Shown here piece after piece: positions 27,715-37,091 of a DNA stretch of 43,230 nt; position 1 is the stretch's first letter, and every line of letters begins with the position of its first letter. Origin of the DNA: Methylococcales bacterium (GTDB lineage: Bacteria > Pseudomonadota > Gammaproteobacteria > Methylococcales > Methylomonadaceae). Made by a program: the position numbers and the translations under genes. A model generated the notes under the pieces. That model saw only the letters and a list, made by a program, of their open reading frames with translations, had not been told where the DNA came from and did no database searches. The stretch is taken from the NCBI GenBank assembly GCA_003584895.1, contig QVQF01000122.1, positions 1-43,230 of the forward strand, given 5' to 3'.

Positions 27715-28965
27715 ATGTTTATAAATCCGTTAAAATTAACCGCTAATAATCTCTTTGCTAAGAAAATGATGCCCTTAATTAACCCACCTAATCAAATATT
27801 TATTAGCCTTTTATACTTGTTGCTGATTAGCACCACCCATCCAGCTTATGCAAAAGCCAAGCTCAACATCAATATTGCTTACTTAAGCCAAGAACAAAAA
27901 AATCCGCCACAACTATCCAACTTAGATCCATTTGTTAAAGATAAAGGCTTAAAAGGCGCAGAACTTGGTATAGCTGATGACAATACCACCGGTGAATTTA
28001 CCGGGCAGCAGTTTAATTTAGTTAAATTTATCGTACCCATAGAAGGAAATATCGTCGATACCTTTAACAAAGACATCGCCAATAAATTTCAGTATGTGAT
28101 CGTTAATCTAAATGCCGAGCAACTTAACACCATAGCCGACTTACCCGTAGCAAAAAACATACTGCTCTTCGATGTTGCTACCTTAGATGATGCTTTGCGC
28201 AACGAGCAATGTCGTAGTAATGTCTTACACCTACTACCTAGCCGAGCCATGCGTGCAGATGCCTTAGCGCAATATATGCTCAAGAAACGCTGGAACAAAT
28301 GGTTTCTGGTGATAGGCAACAGCCCAGAAGATCGTTTATATGCCGATGCCTTGAAACGTTCAGCCAAACGCTTTGGTATGAAAATAGTCACCGAAAAAAT
28401 CTGGGAGCATACTTATGATGCCCGTAAAACCACGCAATCTGATATTGCCGTGTTTACGCAAGTTGATGACTATGACGTGTTAGTGGTGGCCGATGAACAC
28501 AGTGAATTTGGTGAGTATCTTGACTATCGCACTTGGCTAGCTAGACCTATCATAGGTACACAAGGTTTGATTGCCAGTGCTTGGCATAAAACCCATGAGC
28601 AATGGGGCGCCATACAAATGCAAAACCGCTTTAAAGATAAAGCCGGTCGTTGGATGGAAGAGCAAGATTATGGCGCTTATTTAGCAACGCGCGCCTTAGG
28701 AGAAGCGGCCACTCGCAGTTTATCTAGCGAACTGAATCCCATCAAAGCTTATCTATTAAGCCCTGCCTTTGCTTTAAATGGTTACACCGGCGCACCGCTG
28801 TCTTTTAGAAGCTGGGACGGCCAATTAAGAATGCCTGTTTTACTAGCGGCACCTAGATCATTAGTCGCTGTCGCGCCTATCGAGGGCTTTTTACATCCCA
28901 AAACCGAACTCGATACTTTAGGTTATGATCAAGCTGAATCACACTGTCAATGGACACCACAATGA
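27715..28965 (+). CDS. ABC substrate-binding protein of PQQ-alcohol dehydrogenase type
   Basis: This periplasmic protein (416 aa or fewer) belongs to the Leu/Ile/Val-binding-like fold in the version linked to PQQ-dependent alcohol oxidation (TIGR03863 by memory). KLNINIAYLSQ begins the mature part after a signal peptide NQIFISLLYLLLISTTHPAYA; LLPSRAMRADALAQYM and RPIIGTQGL follow. The start is uncertain: ATG 27715 puts about 25 residues before the hydrophobic stretch, while ATG 27766 or 27769 gives a more ordinary signal peptide. The stop overlaps the next start. The ligand is unknown; an alcohol-derived compound or PQQ-system signal are the usual suggestions. Confidence 0.88.
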   Translation: MFINPLKLTANNLFAKKMMPLINPPNQIFISLLYLLLISTTHPAYAKAKLNINIAYLSQEQKNPPQLSNLDPFVKDKGLKGAELGIADDNTTGEFTGQQFNLVKFIVPIEGNIVDTFNKDIANKFQYVIVNLNAEQLNTIADLPVAKNILLFDVATLDDALRNEQCRSNVLHLLPSRAMRADALAQYMLKKRWNKWFLVIGNSPEDRLYADALKRSAKRFGMKIVTEKIWEHTYDARKTTQSDIAVFTQVDDYDVLVVADEHSEFGEYLDYRTWLARPIIGTQGLIASAWHKTHEQWGAIQMQNRFKDKAGRWMEEQDYGAYLATRALGEAATRSLSSELNPIKAYLLSPAFALNGYTGAPLSFRSWDGQLRMPVLLAAPRSLVAVAPIEGFLHPKTELDTLGYDQAESHCQWTPQ

Positions 28966-29927
28966 TAAAAAAAACCTGTTTAAGCATAGCTATAGGCTTA
29001 CTTTGCCTAGGTAATGTTATGGCTGAAAGCGTCTTTGTTACTTTAGAAAATGATAATGCCTTAGCCATCGTCGATCCTATTGCGGGTCAATTAATCAAAA
29101 CCATACCCATAGGACAGCGGCCTCGAGGCATCGCTATCAGCCCTGACTATAAGTTTTTATATATCGCCACTAGCGATGACAACACCATCAAAATCATCGA
29201 TGCCTCCACCTTTAAGGAGCTCGGTCATTTACCGTCTGGCAAAGACCCTGAAACCTTTGCCTTAAATCCTGCGGGTAATCGTATTTATGTTTCCAATGAA
29301 GATGACAGCTTGGTCACAGTCATTGATGTCCCTAATAAAAAAGCCATCAAACAAATCAAGGTCGGTGTCGAGCCTGAAGGCATTACCGTGAGTCCTGATA
29401 ATCGCTGGCTAGTGAGCGCTTCTGAAACCACCAATATGGTGCATTGGATAGATACCAAAACTAATACCATTATTGAAAACACCTTGGTTGATCCGCGTCC
29501 AAGAGCGGTAAGTTTTACCGCAGATAGCCAACAACTGTGGGTGAGTTCTGAAATGGCTGGCAGTGTTATGGTTTTAGATGCTAACAACCAACAGCTTATT
29601 AAAACGATTAAGTTTGAAATATCAGGCATTACCACCGATAAAATTCAGCCCGTCGGCGTAGTCATTGATAAAGAGCGACATCGAGCTTATGTAGCCCTAG
29701 GCCCTGCAAACCGAGTCGCGGTGATTAATGCCCAAACTTTTGAAGTCGAAAAAATCTTACTGGTAGGGCAACGGGTTTGGAATCTAGCCTTTTCGCCTGA
29801 TCAAAAACGTCTTTACACCACTAACGGCACTAGTAATGATATGTCTATTATCGACTTAGACAGCCAAACTGTGACTAAGTCGATAGGCGTAGGCACGTAT
29901 CCTTGGGGCGTAGCGGTAAAACCATGA
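28962..29927 (+). CDS. PQQ-associated YVTN beta-propeller protein
   Basis: A signal peptide (IKKTCLSIAIGLLCLGNVMA) precedes about seven repeats of the YVTN type, each with a pattern like GQRPRGIAISPDYKFLYIA followed by DNTIKIID. This is the family reported with PQQ-dependent catabolism (TIGR03866, from memory). Such propellers sit in the periplasm or outer leaflet; binding partner unknown. I take ATG 28962, which overlaps the previous stop as ATGA, instead of ATG 28950, because it gives a compact signal peptide. Length is about 321 aa, and the 3' end overlaps the ATPase gene by 4 bp. Confidence 0.88.
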   Translation: MIKKTCLSIAIGLLCLGNVMAESVFVTLENDNALAIVDPIAGQLIKTIPIGQRPRGIAISPDYKFLYIATSDDNTIKIIDASTFKELGHLPSGKDPETFALNPAGNRIYVSNEDDSLVTVIDVPNKKAIKQIKVGVEPEGITVSPDNRWLVSASETTNMVHWIDTKTNTIIENTLVDPRPRAVSFTADSQQLWVSSEMAGSVMVLDANNQQLIKTIKFEISGITTDKIQPVGVVIDKERHRAYVALGPANRVAVINAQTFEVEKILLVGQRVWNLAFSPDQKRLYTTNGTSNDMSIIDLDSQTVTKSIGVGTYPWGVAVKP

Positions 29928-30670
29928 ATATAAATACTCCAAGTGCCTTATGTATCGAACAGTTAAGTTACGCTTATAGTGGCAAAATAGCCTTAGATCA
30001 GGTTAGTTTTAGCATACAACCTGGTGAATGCACCTTATTACTGGGGCCTAATGGTGCAGGAAAAAGCACCTTGTTTTCTTTAATCACGCGCCTTTATGAT
30101 AGCCGTGAAGGCCAGATTAGCTTATGTGGCTATGATATTAAGCGCCAAACACGTCTAGCCTTAGCCAAGTTGGGTGTAGTATTCCAACAAAGTACGTTGG
30201 ATATGGATTTAACGGTGATGCAGAATTTACTCTATCACACGGCTTTACACGGCATAGCCCGCAAAGTAGCCCTGCCACGCATACAGCAAGAACTCGAACG
30301 CTTAAACATGTTTGAGCGGCGCTTTGAAAAAATACGCCAGCTTAATGGTGGACACAGACGCCGCGTAGAAATTGCTAGAGCCTTATTACATAAACCCGCC
30401 TTATTATTGTTAGATGAGCCGACTGTCGGCTTAGATGTTCCCAGTCGCTTAGCCATCGTTGACTATGTACATCAATTAGCCATGGAAGAAAATCTAGCGG
30501 TGTTATGGGCTAGTCATTTAATTGATGAGATATTTCCTGACGATCATTTAGTGGTGTTATCCAAAGGTTGTATTAAAGCCAAAGGCACGGTTACAGAGGT
30601 CTTAGCCGCCACCGAGTGCGCCTCAATCAAAGAGGCTTTTTATAATTTAACGCAAGGAGAGTCGTCATGA
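29924..30670 (+). CDS. ABC transporter ATP-binding protein, PQQ-alcohol type
   Basis: The protein has Walker A GPNGAGKST near residue 42, Q-loop VFQQSTLD, Walker B LLLLDEPTVGLD and the switch His in WASHLIDE. The signature loop reads LNGGHRRRVE in place of LSGGQ, the form found in the PQQ-associated ATPase family (TIGR03864, from memory). The start is ATG 29924, overlapping the propeller stop (248 aa); a TTG at 29903 would lie within that gene. It couples with the next gene, whose start also overlaps. Confidence 0.93.
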   Translation: MNINTPSALCIEQLSYAYSGKIALDQVSFSIQPGECTLLLGPNGAGKSTLFSLITRLYDSREGQISLCGYDIKRQTRLALAKLGVVFQQSTLDMDLTVMQNLLYHTALHGIARKVALPRIQQELERLNMFERRFEKIRQLNGGHRRRVEIARALLHKPALLLLDEPTVGLDVPSRLAIVDYVHQLAMEENLAVLWASHLIDEIFPDDHLVVLSKGCIKAKGTVTEVLAATECASIKEAFYNLTQGESS

Positions 30671-31470
30671 ATTGGCTACATTACTGGCGCGCCATGTCGG
30701 GCATTATCGGTAGAGAACTCTGGCGCTTCATTACCCAACGCGAACGTTTTATTTCAGCACTGGTTAGGCCGCTAATCTGGCTATTCGTCTTTGCCGCCGG
30801 TTTTAGAGCCGCCTTAGGTCTCGCTATTACCCCACCTTATGAAACCTATATTTTATATGAAGTGTATATCACGCCAGGACTGATCGGCATGATTCAATTA
30901 TTTAACGGCATGCAAAGTTCCTTATCGATGGTCTATGACAGAGAAATGGGCAGCATGCGCATCTTAATGGTCTGTCCCCTGCCCCGTTGGTTTTTATTGC
31001 TCAGTAAATTGTTGGCCGGTACCTTTGTATCGATCTTACAGGTTTATGTGTTTTTGGGGATTGCTTGGTTTTATGACATACATGCGCCCTGGCAAGGTTA
31101 CTTATGGGTGATGCCTACACTAATATTGTCGGGTTTAATGTTAGGTGCACTGGGCTTGTTAATGTCATCTTTTATTAAGCAACTGGAGAATTTTGCGGGG
31201 GTGATGAATTTTGTTATTTTCCCTATGTTTTTTATGTCTACCGCGCTCTATCCCTTATGGAAAATGAAAGAGTCTAGCGCTCTGCTGGCCACACTAGCCG
31301 AATACAATCCCTTTTCTCAAGCTGTGGAGTTAATTCGCTTTGCTTTATATGCGCAATTTGATCAACAGGCTTTTTTCTACACGCTAGGGGCTTTTATCGT
31401 GTTCATGGCGGCCGCTATCGTCGGCTACAACCCGTCAAAAGGCATGATGAGTAAGAAAGGTGGAGCTTAA
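30667..31470 (+). CDS. ABC-2 type permease (PedC-like)
   Basis: The 267-aa protein has about six membrane segments and the ABC-2 exporter-like pattern (LVRPLIWLFVFAAGFRAALG, MVYDREMGSMRILMVCPLPR, then GALGLLMSSFIKQLENFAG). It matches the permease of PQQ-alcohol ABC systems (PedC-like). ABC-2 permeases usually export, whereas the gene two places upstream encodes a binding protein; the direction of transport is not settled by sequence. It ends the four-gene operon and converges on pqqC. Confidence 0.88.
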   Translation: MNWLHYWRAMSGIIGRELWRFITQRERFISALVRPLIWLFVFAAGFRAALGLAITPPYETYILYEVYITPGLIGMIQLFNGMQSSLSMVYDREMGSMRILMVCPLPRWFLLLSKLLAGTFVSILQVYVFLGIAWFYDIHAPWQGYLWVMPTLILSGLMLGALGLLMSSFIKQLENFAGVMNFVIFPMFFMSTALYPLWKMKESSALLATLAEYNPFSQAVELIRFALYAQFDQQAFFYTLGAFIVFMAAAIVGYNPSKGMMSKKGGA

Positions 31471-31598
31471 TCGCTCTCATCTTTATCATTGGGTCTCGTG
31501 GCGTTAGCCGCTATTCCATAAGATGTGGGTACAATACGTTATGTAACCACTCAATCACCTATGAAATAGCGCAAGCCCACCCCGATAATGACTCAGTA

Positions 31599-31616
31599 GG
31601 GTTAGGGTTAGGGTTA
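31599..31616. repeat. GGGTTA triplet microrepeat
   Basis: Three perfect GGGTTA units lie between the ABC permease and pqqC genes, which converge here. Three G3 runs, with a further guanine-poor GCG after them, fall short of a full four-run intramolecular G-quadruplex. The rest of 31471-31652 holds no feature I can name and no clear terminator for either operon. Confidence 0.7.
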
Positions 31617-31652
31617 GCGTAGATCGACATTTCGAATGTGTATTCACACGCC

Positions 31653-32393
31653 TTATTGCTCAGCATCCACACTATTAAAATATGGTGGCATGTTGTTAAT
31701 GTAGGCCATATACATGGCATCAGCCATAGACCACAACACATCCAACTTAAACTGTAAAATTTGCACCATACGATCTTGCTGTGCGCGAGTCTTATACCAA
31801 TCTAAGGTGATTTCCAAGCCATGCTCAACATCACGCCGTGCTTCGGTTAAGCGCTTACGAAAATAACTGTAACCTTCTACATCAACCCAAGGATAATGTT
31901 CTGGCCAATTATCTAGGCGCTGTTTATGTATTTTGGGCGCGAACATTTCCGTCAGAGAAGAACTCGCTGCCTCATGCCATTCTGCTCTACGAGCAAAATT
32001 AACGTAAGCATCAACAGCGAAACGTACGCCAGGTAACACATGCTTAAATGAGGTGATATCTTCTCGTGTTAAACCAACCGCAAGACCCAATTGTATCCAC
32101 GCTTCTATACCACCCACATCGCCGGGATGACCATCGTGATCTAATATACGCTGCGTCCATTTAGCGCGGGTTTCTCGATCAGGACAATTGGCTAAGATAT
32201 TAGCGTCCTTAATGGGAATGCAAGCTTGATAATAAAAGCGATTAGCCACCCAACCTTGTAATTGTGCTTGGGTAAGCTTACCTTCATTCATCAAAGTATG
32301 GTAAGGATGATGAATGTGATAATACTTTTCCATGCCACGTAATGCGGCTTCAAACTCTACTTTAGTCCATGCTTGTTGGTCGTTATTGTTCAT
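31653..32393 (-). CDS. pqqC: Pyrroloquinoline-quinone synthase
   Basis: PqqC performs the last, cofactor-free oxidative ring closure to PQQ. The helical protein (246 aa) shows [18 protein letters not shown] near the N-terminus and [27 protein letters not shown]-type [15 protein letters not shown] and GYSYFRKRL toward the C-terminus, all family hallmarks. It lies 20 bp after pqqB. No pqqD or pqqE follows: downstream is a short gap and the end of the ABC operon. Completion of PQQ synthesis needs those genes elsewhere. Confidence 0.96.
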   Translation of the reverse strand: MNNNDQQAWTKVEFEAALRGMEKYYHIHHPYHTLMNEGKLTQAQLQGWVANRFYYQACIPIKDANILANCPDRETRAKWTQRILDHDGHPGDVGGIEAWIQLGLAVGLTREDITSFKHVLPGVRFAVDAYVNFARRAEWHEAASSSLTEMFAPKIHKQRLDNWPEHYPWVDVEGYSYFRKRLTEARRDVEHGLEITLDWYKTRAQQDRMVQILQFKLDVLWSMADAMYMAYINNMPPYFNSVDAEQ

Positions 32394-32413
32394 AGTGAGT
32401 CACTGTAATGGGT

Positions 32414-33325
32414 TTATAAATCGATTTCTAAGCCGTCATAGGCCACTTCAATGCCGGCAGCATCAAGGATTTTGCGCTGCTCAGAATCATCATCTAAGAT
32501 GGGATTAGTATTATTGATATGGATCAATATTTTCCTAGCTTTAGCAACGCCACTTAGCACTTCTATCATGCCACCAGGGCCAGATTGTGGTAAATGTCCG
32601 ATCTCGCGCGCCTTTTTATGACTGATGTTTTGTGTACACATTTCATCATCAGTCCAAAAGGTACCGTCGACTAATAAGCAATCAACTTCTTGCATGGCAG
32701 TCATTACATGGGGCTCAATTTCACCTAACCCGGGCGAATAGAACACTTTTTTACCGGTAGAAATCTGTTCGATAATCACACCAATATTGTCGCCTTCATG
32801 GGGATCATAACGATGCGGCGAATAAGGCGGCGCCTTACTTTTTAAAGCTTGGGTATAAAATCGTAAATCTTCGATGGCGGGAATAGTAAAACTACTACCA
32901 TCAACAGGAATGTCATGATGATTAACGGTACAGTAATCTTTTAGCATGGTAAATAAAGGAAAACCTGTAGTTAGGTCTTGTTTAACCATATCCGTGCAAT
33001 AAACCTCTAAGGGCTTGCCTTCTCTTAGCATCAACATGCCAGTGGTATGATCTATTTGACTATCGATTAACAGAATCGCTTTAATGCCCGTATCACGAAC
33101 ACCTTCTTTAGGCTGAATCGCAGGAAAAGCTTCCAGTTGGCTACGAATATCAGGCGAAGTATTAATCAACAACCAATTTTTGTTGTCCGTGCTTACGGCA
33201 ATAGATGATTGGCTACGCGATTTACCGTTCATGGCATTATGGCGTAAACGATGACAATTATGACAGTTGCAATTCCACTGAGGAAATCCACCACCCGCAC
33301 CTGAACCAAGAACTCTAACTTTCAT
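32414..33325 (-). CDS. pqqB: PQQ biosynthesis protein PqqB
   Basis: PqqB is a metallo-beta-lactamase-fold oxygenase-type enzyme that hydroxylates the tyrosine-derived part of the cross-linked PqqA intermediate. The N-terminal RVLGSGAGGGFPQWNCNCHN and CHRLRHN carry the zinc-cysteine cluster, and DSQIDHTTGML is the metal site. GLGEIEPH and the C-terminal ILIHINNTNPILDD agree. The 303-aa length is normal. The gene lies about 120 bp after pqqA, across the hairpin at 33379-33411, which probably lowers its expression relative to the peptide. Confidence 0.96.
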   Translation of the reverse strand: MKVRVLGSGAGGGFPQWNCNCHNCHRLRHNAMNGKSRSQSSIAVSTDNKNWLLINTSPDIRSQLEAFPAIQPKEGVRDTGIKAILLIDSQIDHTTGMLMLREGKPLEVYCTDMVKQDLTTGFPLFTMLKDYCTVNHHDIPVDGSSFTIPAIEDLRFYTQALKSKAPPYSPHRYDPHEGDNIGVIIEQISTGKKVFYSPGLGEIEPHVMTAMQEVDCLLVDGTFWTDDEMCTQNISHKKAREIGHLPQSGPGGMIEVLSGVAKARKILIHINNTNPILDDDSEQRKILDAAGIEVAYDGLEIDL

Positions 33326-33378
33326 AGTAAAAACCTACATAAAATGTCTGAATGATACGGCAATAATATTTTTCAGGC

Positions 33379-33411
33379 AAAAAAAAGGGAATCGATAAGA
33401 TTCCCTTTTTT
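33379..33411 (-). terminator. Stem-loop between pqqA and pqqB (attenuating terminator)
   Basis: GGGAATC (33387-33393) pairs with GATTCCC (33399-33405) around a 5-base loop, flanked by A and T runs that extend the stem and give a U-run on the minus-strand RNA. This is an intrinsic terminator between pqqA and pqqB. Partial read-through would keep the precursor peptide in excess over the enzymes, as reported in other pqq operons. It also works on the plus strand by symmetry. Confidence 0.9.
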
Positions 33412-33447
33412 ATGTAAACCCTTCCAAGCTCTGGAGCTTGATTGTGC

Positions 33448-33522
33448 TTAACGGTTGTAGATGTACATAGTTACTTCAAAACCAAAACGTAGGTCTGTAT
33501 AGCTTGGTGTTTCCCATTTCAT
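33448..33522 (-). CDS. pqqA: PQQ precursor peptide PqqA
   Basis: The 24-residue peptide begins MKWETPSYTDLRFGFEV and ends MYIYNR. Glu16 and Tyr20 stand in the E-x3-Y arrangement that PqqE cross-links and that becomes the PQQ skeleton. It is too short for most gene callers. GGAGG at 33529-33533 lies 6 nt upstream of ATG 33522, a strong ribosome site suited to a highly made peptide. It is first in pqqABC, followed by a terminator stem. Confidence 0.98.
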   Translation of the reverse strand: MKWETPSYTDLRFGFEVTMYIYNR

Positions 33523-33554
33523 AATGAACCTCCAGTAATTATTAGAATTAGTTG

Positions 33555-33576
33555 CTAGCTTGATCAAGCAAGCTAG
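33555..33576. promoter_or_regulatory. Inverted repeat near the pqqA transcription start
   Basis: CTAGCTTG (33555-33562) and CAAGCTAG (33569-33576) are perfect 8-bp arms 6 bp apart. By spacing from the -10 box, pqqA transcription should start near 33575, so the repeat lies at the very 5' end of the RNA. It could be an operator or a protective 5' hairpin; I cannot say which. Confidence 0.45.
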
Positions 33577-33581
33577 TTCAA

Positions 33582-33610
33582 AGTATACGATGAACTATTT
33601 TTTTACGCAA
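33582..33610 (-). promoter_or_regulatory. Sigma70-like promoter of pqqA
   Basis: On the minus strand TTGCGT (33610-33605) lies 17 bp before TATACT (33587-33582). The -10 matches five of six consensus bases and the -35 three of six, with ideal spacing. The leader to the pqqA ATG is about 50 nt. Confidence 0.6.
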
Positions 33611-33710
33611 CATAGACATGATTCAAGCAGGGGTGTTTTTTATTTTAATAAAAGAGTATTATCCGAATTCACCTGAAAATAATAAGACTATACAACGATG
33701 AGGAGGACTT

Positions 33711-33917
33711 ATGGCTGATGTTACTGAGCTTTTTATTATTATGTTACTCATAGCTAGTGCAGCATTTGCACCGCTAGGTTATTTTATTTATAAATACACC
33801 AAGAAAAATGGCGAACCCTTTGGAGAAATTGAACCCCATGGTGATAGTCATTCGTTTGTTAATGATTTAGCCGAAACGGCTATTCATTTTATCAAGAGTC
33901 GACTCGGTAAGAAATAA
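33711..33917 (+). CDS. Small single-pass membrane protein, unknown
   Basis: I do not recognise this 68-aa protein. Residues about 5-28 (LFIIMLLIASAAFAPLGYFIY) form one membrane segment, followed by a basic KYTKKNG stretch and a hydrophilic tail with an acidic FGEIEPHGDSH segment and an amphipathic AETAIHFIKSRLGKK end. By the positive-inside rule the C-terminus should be cytoplasmic. AGGAGG at 33701-33706, 4 nt before ATG 33711, is a strong ribosome site and supports real translation. It is divergent from pqqA, about 190 bp away, and stands alone. Confidence 0.65.
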   Translation: MADVTELFIIMLLIASAAFAPLGYFIYKYTKKNGEPFGEIEPHGDSHSFVNDLAETAIHFIKSRLGKK

Positions 33918-33948
33918 ACATTAATTATTAATTGGGTTCTAACGTTAC

Positions 33949-33981
33949 GCAGAAAGAAGCGACAATCGAGCCGTCTTTTCT
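33949..33981. repeat. Fragment of the composite dispersed repeat
   Basis: This 33-bp block matches 13790-13822 at 30 of 33 positions (GAAGCGACAATCGAGCCG is the core). The larger palindromes that surround it in the first copy are missing, so it is a partial or decayed copy. The remaining gap to moeB holds only the palindrome at 34068-34086. Confidence 0.75.
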
Positions 33982-34067
33982 CAAGCGGGACGGGGTTTGT
34001 AACATCCCCCCTAACGTTTCGAAAATTATTGAAACATCCAAATATTTCGGTCGGAGTACTTTATAAA

Positions 34068-34086
34068 GGGCGTATGCAATACGCCC
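34068..34086. repeat. Palindrome GGGCGTAT/ATACGCCC after moeB
   Basis: Eight-bp arms with a 3-base loop lie directly after the moeB stop codon. It resembles a common intergenic palindrome of proteobacteria and could act as a 3' hairpin for the moeB transcript, though no U-run follows. Confidence 0.65.
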
Positions 34087-34836
34087 CTACTGGCTATCTC
34101 CACAAGTTGGGCATTTTAGGTTTTTTGCTAGCTTCATAGTATTCCACTCCATAGTCAGCCCATCTAGTAACAATAAACGTCCAGTTAATGGCTTACCAAT
34201 AGCCATAATTAACTTTAATGCTTCTAAGGCCTGAATACTGCCAACAATACCCGTAATGGGTGCAATAACGCCATTAGTTGCGCAATTCTGTAATTCTTCA
34301 CCATCACTGCTATATAAGCAGTTATAACAAGGACTATTATCTTTCCCCGGTGTAAATACAGACACTTGCCCTTCAAAGCGTATTGCAGCTCCTGAAACTA
34401 GGGCTGTTTTATGTTTAACACAGGCCTTATTGATAGCAAAACGTGTTAAAAAATTATCGCTACAATCCAACACCACATCAGCATTAGTGACTTCAATATC
34501 GAGCTCCTCTCCTGCTAAACGTTGCTTAATTGCTTTTACTTGTACTTCAGGATTTAATTTATTGAGAGTTTCGCAGGTTGAAATTACTTTATCCATCCCT
34601 ATATCGGGTGTGTGATGAGCGATCTGTCGCTGTAAGTTGGAAAGTTCAACTACATCATCATCATAAATAACAATACTACCAATCCCTGCTGCCGCTAAAT
34701 ACATCGCTGCTGGAGATCCTAAACCTCCGGCACCGATGATTAATACTTTGGCGGCAAGAATTTTTTGCTGACCTTCAATATCACATTGAGGCAGCATGAT
34801 TTGACGGCTGTAGCGTAGTAGTTGAGTGTCATTCAT
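34087..34836 (-). CDS. moeB: ThiF/MoeB-family adenylyltransferase
   Basis: This E1-like enzyme adenylates the C-terminal glycine of a ubiquitin-like sulfur carrier, MoaD for molybdopterin (or ThiS for thiamine). It starts RYSRQIMLPQCDIEGQQKIL, has the ATP site IIGAGGLGSPAAMYLAAAG, then NLQRQI, and DCSDNFLTRFAINKAC. The zinc cysteines are in CYNC and CPTC. At 249 aa it is the short form without a rhodanese domain. MoeB is the likely choice; ThiF is possible since neither moaD nor thiS is adjacent. Confidence 0.88.
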   Translation of the reverse strand: MNDTQLLRYSRQIMLPQCDIEGQQKILAAKVLIIGAGGLGSPAAMYLAAAGIGSIVIYDDDVVELSNLQRQIAHHTPDIGMDKVISTCETLNKLNPEVQVKAIKQRLAGEELDIEVTNADVVLDCSDNFLTRFAINKACVKHKTALVSGAAIRFEGQVSVFTPGKDNSPCYNCLYSSDGEELQNCATNGVIAPITGIVGSIQALEALKLIMAIGKPLTGRLLLLDGLTMEWNTMKLAKNLKCPTCGDSQ

Positions 34837-34881
34837 AGCTTAATTATTGTTATAGGGTGGAGGTGAATGATGCCAAATAAC

Positions 34882-34909
34882 TTGACAGACTGCAAAACCT
34901 GATTATTAT
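34882..34909 (+). promoter_or_regulatory. Sigma70 promoter of groESL
   Basis: TTGACA at 34882-34887 is a perfect -35, and TATTAT at 34904-34909 matches five of six -10 bases with a 16-bp spacer. The expected start falls inside the CIRCE element that follows. Confidence 0.85.
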
Positions 34910-34935
34910 TAGCACTCATTACTAGCGAGTGCTAA
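34909..34935. promoter_or_regulatory. CIRCE operator (HrcA site) of groESL
   Basis: TTAGCACTC (34909-34917), a 9-bp spacer, and GAGTGCTAA (34927-34935) form a perfect CIRCE inverted repeat. HrcA binding here would block the overlapping promoter and relieve on heat stress. Within gammaproteobacteria CIRCE control of groESL is less universal than sigma32 control, so it is informative. hrcA is not in the window. Confidence 0.95.
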
Positions 34936-34972
34936 TAACCGAAAACCTTTATTTTAATGTTAGGAGATATAG

Positions 34973-35260
34973 ATGAATATACGTCCATTGCACGACAGAG
35001 TCATAGTAAAACGTCTTGAAGAAGAAACAACAACAGCAGGCGGCATCGTCCTTCCTGGCTCTGCTGCTGAAAAACCTAGCCAAGGCATTGTCTTAGCCGT
35101 TGGTTCTGGTAAAGCATTAGACAATGGTACTGTGCGCGCTTTAGAAGTTAAAGTAGGCGATAAAGTATTATTTGGCAAATACTCTGGTAACGAAGTCAAA
35201 GTTGACGGTGATGATCTCATCGTTATGCGTGAAGAAGACATCATGGGCATCTTAGGTTAA
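34973..35260 (+). CDS. groES: Co-chaperonin GroES
   Basis: GroES (95 aa) is the heptameric lid of the GroEL folding chamber. It begins [18 protein letters not shown], carries the mobile loop [18 protein letters not shown] that contacts GroEL, and continues with [13 protein letters not shown]-like [18 protein letters not shown] about 7 bp upstream supports the start. groEL follows after 48 bp on the same transcript. Confidence 0.98.
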   Translation: MNIRPLHDRVIVKRLEEETTTAGGIVLPGSAAEKPSQGIVLAVGSGKALDNGTVRALEVKVGDKVLFGKYSGNEVKVDGDDLIVMREEDIMGILG

Positions 35261-35299
35261 GCCTAAAACTTCTTACTTCATAATCACACAAACTACTAA

Positions 35300-36961
<1,662 letters not shown>

Positions 36962-37012
36962 TCATGTTGTCTTAAAGCCAGATGGCTTTAGACACTTCGC
37001 TTTAAAAATTTG

Positions 37013-37047
37013 AGCCTCGATTGCCTTAAGCAATCGGGGCTTTTTTT
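37013..37047. terminator. Bidirectional terminator between groEL and dnaQ
   Basis: AGCCTCGATTGC (37013-37024) pairs with GCAATCGGGGCT (37030-37041; a G-T wobble is tolerated in the RNA) around CTTAA, followed by seven T. On the minus strand the hairpin is followed by AAATTTTT, so it can also end dnaQ transcription. Confidence 0.9.
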
Positions 37048-37091
37048 ATACCTCTCGTTCGAAATTTAAACGCGAAAGCAACGCTATTTAC

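Noticed and set aside
31597-31620. Intramolecular G-quadruplex
   Set aside because: Only three GGG runs are present; a fourth is lacking.
31559-31741. 60-codon minus-strand frame at the end of pqqC
   Set aside because: It overlaps pqqC in another frame and crosses the GGGTTA microrepeat; no coding evidence.
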